This document shows, piece by piece, positions 57,395 through 64,000 of a DNA stretch of 64,000 nucleotides. Origin of the DNA: Amaurobius ferox (lineage: Eukaryota > Arthropoda > Arachnida > Araneae > Amaurobiidae). The notes under the pieces are model-generated. The model did no database searches. It saw only the letters and a program-made list of their open reading frames with translations, and was not told the origin of the DNA. Location: positions 141,413,518 to 141,477,517 of the forward strand of contig OX578148.1 of the NCBI GenBank assembly GCA_951213105.1. Reading direction: 5' to 3'. The first letter of the stretch is position 1. Every line of letters begins with the position of its first letter. A program made the translations under genes and the position numbers.

Positions 57395-58440
57395 ACATAG
57401 CATATTGTATAGGGAAATTATTGTGACGGGGGTCGAAAACTAGAATTCGAGTTTTGAACGGAAGGACACGGTTTAAGCATCTCTCAACTCAAATCTATCG
57501 TTTTTGAAGGGATGCGTGAGTCTGTTGTGGAGACGATATCTCACAACCGAATGGAGTGTTTTAAACGAAATTGGGTACAGAAATTGAAATCCGTGAATAT
57601 ATTCATTTTGCATGCACTCGAATATTTGAATTTAGGAAAAAAATCAGAACTTTCAATAATGTCACGTCTATCATTATAATGTCAATCATTACTTATGTCA
57701 ATAATGTCAATCATTACTTATGTCAATAATGTCAATCATTACTTCTGTCATTTTTCATTAGAAACCGTGTGATACAAATTTTTGAATCCTAGCATAAACC
57801 GTTCTTGAGATATCGCACCTTTTCAAATAAATGTATAAAAAAATCCCATAAAATTAAAATAATATATATAAACAATTGCAAAATAGGTTCCCTTTTCATA
57901 TGTAATAAGATGCGAAAAATGTGTTAACATCATGCTCGTGAATCTAGATCGCTCTATTCAAGACAGACAATACTTTGTGAAATCGTTTTGTATTTTGACA
58001 CTACACCATTCGCCAACAGTCATTTATTTATAAGAAATGTTCTTTTCTCCGTTTTTCTGTAGCGTTCAGCTATCCATTGAGCGAAATATCGCCAAAATAT
58101 CGATAGGTAGGCCCAGATAGACGAAACTATCGTTAAAATTGCAACAATAACACTAAGGTAACGGAAATGATGTCTAATGGATACATTTGTTATCAAAACA
58201 TGAACTCTCTATTGCTTATTACGGATACTATCCATATTGATAAATGTCCATTTAGAGTGACGCGAAATATATGTTATAATTGGGTACTTCGAAATAGTTT
58301 GACATTCTATACAATTCGACATTCAAAATATCGTGCCGTTGATCTTGTACATCATTTTCCCGCTGTGAAAGAAGGCATTCTATAGCGGAAGTCATGGGCT
58401 GGCCACATCAGATTTTATCCTTATTGAAATCATCTCGCTC
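57395..58440 (-). mobile_element. RF2 repeat, copy 5
   Basis: Full-length reverse copy from AAATCTGATGTGGCCAGCCC (58440) to CACAATAATTTCCCTATACA (about 57400). It contains a tandem of TCAATAATGTCAATCATTAC units (57660-57745) in place of part of the normal interior. Copies 4 and 5 lie head to tail. Confidence 0.7.
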
Positions 58441-60230
58441 CAATAATGATATAAAGTGCGGCTGTCTCTTTAAATCCATTATTCTATTTGCATAAATATT
58501 TTACGGATAAGCATAAACTTTCACAATGGGAGCCGTTACGAATTTTATGTTCTTCCGTTTCATCATACGAACACACACAGCTTACATTTTTCATGGAAAA
58601 TAAAATAGAGGCTACGAGAAATCCAATTTAATAAATTTAAAGCATTCTCTCGAAACTAAATTACCTATTTTATATAATCTACTTTATTTATAAGCGATTT
58701 TATGTATCAGTACAATATAGTTTTAGATGTCAAATTCCATTTCATATCCCGACTGTTAGCATTTGTATAAAAAAAATCTATGATAAAAACACTAGTTTTG
58801 CCTCCACTGAATATTAAATTTACATTTAGAAGTTCATTAATGTTCTAAAAGAGAATCCTCCGAGAAAAAAGCTTTAAGTCCAAGAAGATATTGGCATCAC
58901 CCAATGAAATTCTAGTTTTCCTTGCAAATATTATAACAATGTTAGTCGCATTTCTTTCTTTCTCCCCCTCTCTAACAAATGAACTGGAAGGCAAATTGAC
59001 GATTCTGACACATATTTAACTTGAAAATCATGCATTTAAATTAAATCAAAAGTTCATGAAAAAAGCTTTCATGGATCTAGTAAAGAAATAAATGTTTCCA
59101 TACGTGAACGTTGTTTTAAAATGGTTTGTAAACCAACACACTTAAAGCATATTCTTTTGTCCCAATAGCCTCGATATAAATCATGAAAAATAAAACCTTT
59201 TCATTTTCAAAGATCTTTCAAAGTAATCTCCAGCGAAATATAAATAGTTTTAAAATACACAAGTGGGCCTCTCTAAAAGCGTTTGTAGTAATCAGTTATA
59301 TCATTTCCCGACCAAATCTAATTTAGTCTAAATTTAGCCACTTTAACAGAACGATGTGCTGAGTGCGGAAGCCTGAATGGGAGTGCTTTTTAATTGTCCT
59401 TCTCGTTTGGAAAAACCAATCATTTGAGTCAAGAATGCAAAATAGGAATTATTTTTCGTGTTTAAAGGTGCATGCAAGGAATTGTATTCATAAATGAAAC
59501 GGACACATTGTTCTGTGAACATGCATATCGCAAATTGGCTTGAATACAGCGGAGAGGAAAGGTTTCGTTCAACAATTTCCAACAAAAGGAGTCGGAATTT
59601 GGTGAAGCTGAATTCACCAATAACATCTAAGATCTAACACTGTTCCAGAGGACACTTAAACGCAGTTTTCATTGTAATTAGAGACATATTTCAAGTGCAA
59701 TGGAGTGAGATGATAAAGCTGCCATTATTTAAGAGCTTTAGATTGGTTGCGGTTATTACCGCGCATTTTGCAATGACTACGGAAAATTTCCACGTGTTAT
59801 CCTATAATGTGCCCTTTACAGGAACATTTCAGTGTAACTAATCTTTAACATACCAATCACTTGTATCTTCACGCTCTACTGTAAATGCAATCTGTCCATA
59901 TTACACTTAAATGTTACTCTTAAAATTTCTCCACACTATGCAGCTCGGGTCCATGTGATTTTGGGCCGATTGTTCGCATTAAGTGATTCCTTCTTTTACA
60001 ACTGCCCAGCGCAGCTTAATCACTTAGCATAGCGGATTAAGGCGGAGCCAAGGACGGACGACAATCCACCTGAAGCTCAAAATATATTTGAACCACCTAG
60101 AGATGAACGGAATAACCTATTAGTCAAATGATCTTTATGCAAATCCTTTAACATTATTCACCTAATTGCCAAGAATTGGAAGTGCTCAAAATATATTGTC
60201 CGAAATTCATTTTCACCTCAAGGAATGGTA
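58441..60230. other. A/T-rich spacer, nothing recognised
   Basis: The ORF at 59343-59585 has no domain signature. GTCCGAAATTC at about 60199 recurs at 60987, just beyond the next RF2 copy. Confidence 0.4.
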
Positions 60231-60975
60231 ACAAAAAAAAAAAAAAATCTGATGTGGGCAGCACATGACTTTCCTTATATAGCGCAACGAATTTACTACT
60301 TTTACAGTAAAAAAAAAAAAATTATTTTTATAGTAGATGTTTATATTCTTTCCAAGATATTGAATTTTCATCAATGAGTCGAACCGAGTCGTCATTTTTA
60401 TTGATTTAGCGTCCTTTTTATCCATTAGGCGAGTTTTTTGTTAATTTAGCAACATTTAAAACAGTCGTTTAACATGTTCCTCAATAGGAAATTTTTTTTT
60501 TTTTTTATATGAATTTTTGATAATTTTTTAAAAAATGTGCAATATCTCGAGAACGGTTCATGCTAGCGTTCTAAAATTTATGCCAATCGTTTTCTAATGA
60601 AAAATTGCATAAGAAATGTCTATTTGTGTAACTTTATTAGAGGTTTTGATTTTAAGATTTTTTCAAAATTTCATTTGAAAATTTAGGGGGGTTCTGAATA
60701 TTCAATTGCGTATAAAAACAATAGGTTTCCAGTGTTTACGGATTGTAATTTTTGTACCAAATTTCGTTCGAATCGGTCTATTCGTTCGTCAGTTATCGTC
60801 TCCACAGGCTCACTGACACACACATATACTTTCGCACACACAGACATCACTTCAAAAATGTTCGATTCGTGATCAGGGATGCTTGAAACGTGCTTTCCCG
60901 TCGAAAACTCGAATTCGAATTTTCGACCCCGTCACAATACTTTCCTTATACATTATGTATATAAGGAAAGTAAAA
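60231..60975 (+). mobile_element. RF2 repeat, copy 6 (uninterrupted reference copy)
   Basis: It opens with a run of 15 A, TCTGATGTGGGCAGCACATG and ACTTTCCTTATAT, and closes with CTTTCCTTATAC...GTATATAAGGAAAG. Its continuity across the positions occupied by RF1 and Tc1 in the 10.9-14.6 kb copy proves those to be insertions. Confidence 0.8.
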
Positions 60976-62144
60976 AGTTTAACTTCTGGTCCGAAATTCC
61001 AGAGAATGACAAGACTTTTTTTGACGTGTTTGTTCGGAAAACCTTCTGATCTATCGGGTTCCATCTTCGTTAGCCGTAAATAGGACGTGGAGTAGTGGGC
61101 AGCCGAAAATCCTTTTCCTTATTCAAGGAAAGACATGAACTTATTTTGTAGTCTGAATACTCTGTATATTTCATGGTACAGTCTTACGGAATGTCGTAAC
61201 TACTTCGGGATTGTAACAGACTTTCAGGAGTGTAATTGATTTTCTGAGCTCATGTTTAGGAAATAGAAGAAAACATACCCCAAGGGTTATGAAGTGAACC
61301 CGTCTGATGGAGAGCGGAAGAAATCCCCCGATTGAGCCATCATTGGAGTACGACTGCAGCCCTTTCCGTTGTTGGGGGATATTTAATCACCCTGACAATT
61401 GACGCGTGACTGGAACCCTACCCCTTCTGGTTCCTCGTCTCTCGTTACCCGTCCCGGGATCAGGAGGAACTAGGCGGGATTCAATAAGGGCTGATTTCGC
61501 TAATGGAAGAAACGACGATTTTAAATGGATTAGGATGTGTTTGCAACCAGACATGCATGCTAGGGAAAATTATTTAACAAAGAAATGTGGAATATCTACA
61601 GTGAGATCAAAGTTTCATTTCATGAAAATTAAATCTTACAAAATCGTGAACTTTCTAATAGTGGCAAAATGATAGGAACCCATTTTTGATAGTTAACATG
61701 GGATGAAATTAAAAGATTTTATAACAGCATATCCTGTTTAACGGTTTGCAAAGTTCTATCAGGTGTAATCGTAAATGTTGATTAACTTTTTTTGTTCTCA
61801 TCGATTTTTAATTCCACTATTATAGGAGCTATTCTTCATAACTAAACAGATTTTCTATTCGGTTAGCACTACGTGAGAAGCATCACAACAAAAGCATCTG
61901 GTCAACGAGTAAGTTCGTCGAAGCCTTTACCTACAAGTGGAAATGTGTTGAGTTGACTTGCCACATGGCGTGAAAATTTGGTTTGGGGCAATTTGCAGCC
62001 TCGAATTTTATGGGCGATATCTGTTCGAAGGTTAAGATAAAATAATTTTTGTGATATTGGTTTCATAGTTGTACGTATTCTTACATGGGAATTGCCGCCG
62101 TGGTACTTGCCCCAAATATGGTATGTAAAGTCTTGAAGTTTCAC
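60976..62144. other. Spacer, nothing recognised
   Basis: 61280-61470 is GC-richer. The ORF at 61406-61672 has no domain signature. Confidence 0.4.
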
Positions 62145-62213
62145 ACATTATTCGAACACACATTATTCATTCACATTATTCACACATTATTCACATTATT
62201 CACACATTATTCG
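62145..62213. repeat. Short tandem CACATTATT motif
   Basis: Six or so variants of ACACATTATTC in a row, forming the target of the RF4 stub. Confidence 0.8.
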
Positions 62214-62214
62214 A

Positions 62215-62274
62215 GCCGGCCGTCCAAATAGTTGCTCTTAGTCCTCTGGACGAGTCGGACGGTCTGGGTCTTCA
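62215..62274 (+). mobile_element. RF4 LINE stub, 60 bp, with 13-bp target duplication
   Basis: Only the 3' stem-loop (GCCGGCCGTCC...CGAGTCGGACGGTCTGGGTC) is inserted. The repeats ACACATTATTCGA at 62202-62214 and 62275-62287 flank it. The loop sequence differs from the other copies, so it is an older or separate subfamily. The target is itself a simple repeat, which weakens the duplication evidence slightly. Confidence 0.7.
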
Positions 62275-62449
62275 ACACATTATTCGAAGTCAGTTTCGAT
62301 GACTGGAAAATCTTCATCAGGTTTTTGTCTTTTTGCTATATAAGTATAATGAATAGCTTCATGTAGATGTAAGTAGATAGAATAGGAGAGAGCGAGCATA
62401 TGAGGCACGAGGCTTTGAGTTAAGTTGAGTTGCTTTCTGCTGCTGAGTT

Positions 62450-62678
62450 GAGTTGAGTTATATTATTTAATTATTTAGGTATTAGCGGATGGCAACGATT
62501 TAATTTGAAGATGAATTTTATTATAACTGCATTGAATGGAGTTGAGTTGCATTATTTTATTATTTAGGTATTAGTGGATGGCAACGATCTAATTTAGTGA
62601 TGAATTTATTATAAATGTATAGAATGGAGTTGAATTGTATTTTTTAAATTATTTAGGTACTAGCGGATGGCAACGATT
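62450..62678 (+). repeat. 88-bp tandem repeat, 2.6 units
   Basis: Units start GAGTTGAGTT or GAGTTGAATT at 62450, 62539 and 62626. They share ATTATTTAGGTATTAGCGGA followed by TGGCAACGAT. It sits about 300 bp upstream of the PC4-like start codon. Confidence 0.85.
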
Positions 62679-62785
62679 ACATATGATCTGTCTGGAAATT
62701 CAATCCATAACATGATTTAACCACCCCTGACCGAATCGCACTCGTTAACCTACCGCGAGTTGGGGAATATAGTTCTCTTCTTTAT

Positions 62786-62890
62786 CCAATAATATTCGAG
62801 TTTGTTATGACGTCACTAACTGACAGCCAATTTCAACTATCGCATGTATATAATTCTTTAAAACCTGGTTGCCTTATTTCTCATCGATTG
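62786..62890 (+). promoter_or_regulatory. Promoter of the PC4-like gene: CCAAT, CRE, TATA
   Basis: CCAAT at about 62786-62790, a perfect CRE palindrome TGACGTCA at 62808-62815 and TATATAA at 62847-62853 are in the usual order and spacing. Transcription would start near 62880 and leave a leader of about 100 nt before the ATG at 62984. Their retention argues against simple retroposition of the downstream gene. Confidence 0.6.
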
Positions 62891-62983
62891 TCACTTCTGC
62901 AGTTGCTAAGCAGCTTGATAGTGCTGTGTAAAATTTAACTGCCGTATTTAATTTCTGTGACGTACTTTTAGAAAGTAAAAAAA

Positions 62984-63866
62984 ATGAAACCTGCTTCTAC
63001 TAGTTTCAATGCTCCTGCTAAGAAAGTCCGGTTCCGTAAGGAAACTGCAGAAATATTGCCTTTCTCTTCATATGGTCTATCTCCTCGTCATTTTCATCTT
63101 GGTGGTGAAAATTATGCTGTTATTTCAGTCTTAGCAGATAGAATGCATATCAATCTTAGTCAATATGTGCTAGATGGCTCAAAACAACTAGTACTCACCG
63201 AAAAATGTGTCGCTCTATCCCAATTTGCTTAGCCATCCCTTGCAAATGAATTTGAATATCTGGATTTGCCCTCACGTATTGGGAAATTACCATCATGTGG
63301 GACTCTCTAATGCTCTCCACAGCTTTTGCAGAGGATAGATACTCCATATATTATTTTTCAACGATATTTCCTAAAGAAAGACTTTTCTCGCTGTTTTTAC
63401 CTTCCATTTGCTAACTCAATGAATGAAAATGAGTGAGAAACTCTGAAAAGAATTCGTAAATTTTTATAACTTCGAACGAGCTGTACTTCATTGCTGTTGG
63501 AATATATCGTTCAAGGACTTATAGAAAAAAAAAAGTGGTCAGTGTTGAGATATCTGAAATTGAAAGTTTTGATGCTGATACAGTTTTAACAACCTCTCTT
63601 CTCGAGCTTTTGAAAGCGTATCTTGAAAAGAGTATTAATGAATTATTTGTGTTACCGGTGTGGCAGTGGAAAATCAACTTGGCCACGATTATGTGACCTC
63701 TACTTACAGTCAAAGACTTGGCAGTTATGATGATCTAGACATTTTCTCAATGGACTTAGCCATTGACTTTGTTCATCAAAATGTTCAAATGGTAAACTAC
63801 ATAAACGAAATATTTTTAAATTCATTAAATATGTCTTTCTTGTTGGAAAATGCTAAAGATTATTAG
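62984..63866 (+). pseudogene. PC4/p15-like single-strand DNA-binding protein, pseudogene
   Basis: The first 82 codons after ATG (context AAAAAAATGAAA) are open. A basic N-terminus (KKVRFRKE) is followed by a segment like the C-terminal ssDNA-binding domain of coactivator PC4/Sub1: FHLGGENYAVISVLADRMHI, then NLSQYV and EKCVALS. A TAG at 63230 ends it, but the same frame continues with sensible protein (EFEYLDLPSRIGKLP; YIIFQRYFLKKDFSR). It is interrupted by TAA at 63308 and further stops to about 63450, then by frame changes near an A-run (about 63525) and about 63640. The last part, from QLGHDYVTSTYSQRLG to NMSFLLENAKDY, ends at 63866. There is no intron. I associate such intronless PC4-domain genes with multicopy families in spiders, from memory and unverified. 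Confidence 0.55.
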
Positions 63867-63899
63867 GTTGCGTACGATCCTGATCCTAAGACATTTTAA

Positions 63900-63905
63900 A
63901 TAAAG
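63900..63905 (+). terminator. Poly(A) signal of the PC4-like gene
   Basis: AATAAA 34 bp after the final stop codon, followed by a T-rich stretch (GGTTATTTTTTATTTC). Confidence 0.6.
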
Positions 63906-64000
63906 GTTATTTTTTATTTCCTTTGTAGTTATTTTATATTTTCACCTTATATTCAAAACATGTTAAATAATGATTTATGTATAATGTATTTGATTATATA

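Overview
The window is a repeat-dominated stretch of eukaryotic nuclear DNA from an arthropod, most likely a spider. The evidence is the strong A/T bias, microsatellites, several lineages of Tc1/mariner-like transposons, Tigger/pogo and Gypsy remnants, truncated non-LTR retrotransposons, and at the right end an intronless PC4-like gene copy of a kind I associate with orb-weaver genomes. The species call is inference. I see no intact, spliced host gene, no convincing functional tRNA or rRNA gene, and nothing bacterial.

Layout. 1-10.4 kb: copies of a Helitron-like repeat (RF1), a decayed DD36E Tc1-like element (3.55-4.64 kb) and a 24-bp minisatellite (8.26-8.79 kb). 10.9-14.6 kb: a nest in which one RF2 repeat is split first by an RF1 copy and again by a nearly intact DD34E Tc1-like transposon with 30-bp perfect TIRs and TA flanks. 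14.6-27 kb: degenerate tandem repeats, two hAT-like non-autonomous elements (16.0 and 27.1 kb), a 5'-truncated retroposon with an 18-bp target-site duplication (17.36 kb), a G-run-rich tract containing a palindromic foldback element (23.2-23.8 kb), and a 341-bp tandem duplication (24.4-25.0 kb). 29-37.5 kb: a second Tc1-like relic, an odd GC-rich hairpin repeat (33.0 kb), a foldback element carrying a 5'-truncated LINE (35.3-36.7 kb), and LTR-like DNA next to a tRNA-like motif (37.0-37.5 kb). 39-48 kb: more RF1, RF2 and RF3 copies, one RF1 inside an 80-bp tandem array. 48-56 kb: a 69-bp LINE stub, a third decayed Tc1-like copy, a Gypsy integrase fragment ending in (TA)n, a truncated Tigger element and LTR pieces with a lysine-type primer-binding site. 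56-64 kb: RF2 copies, another LINE stub, an 88-bp tandem repeat, and the PC4-like pseudogene with CCAAT, CRE and TATA elements upstream and a poly(A) signal downstream.

The order of insertions can be read directly in several places: RF1 and Tc1 into RF2; LINE into foldback; RF1 into the 80-bp array; Tigger TIR against (TA)n. Most promising for follow-up: the LINE family defined by three target-site duplications and a shared 3' hairpin, the tRNA-like motif next to LTR ends, RF1 as a possible non-canonical Helitron-like family that spreads CRE palindromes, and the intronless PC4-like gene with a retained promoter.
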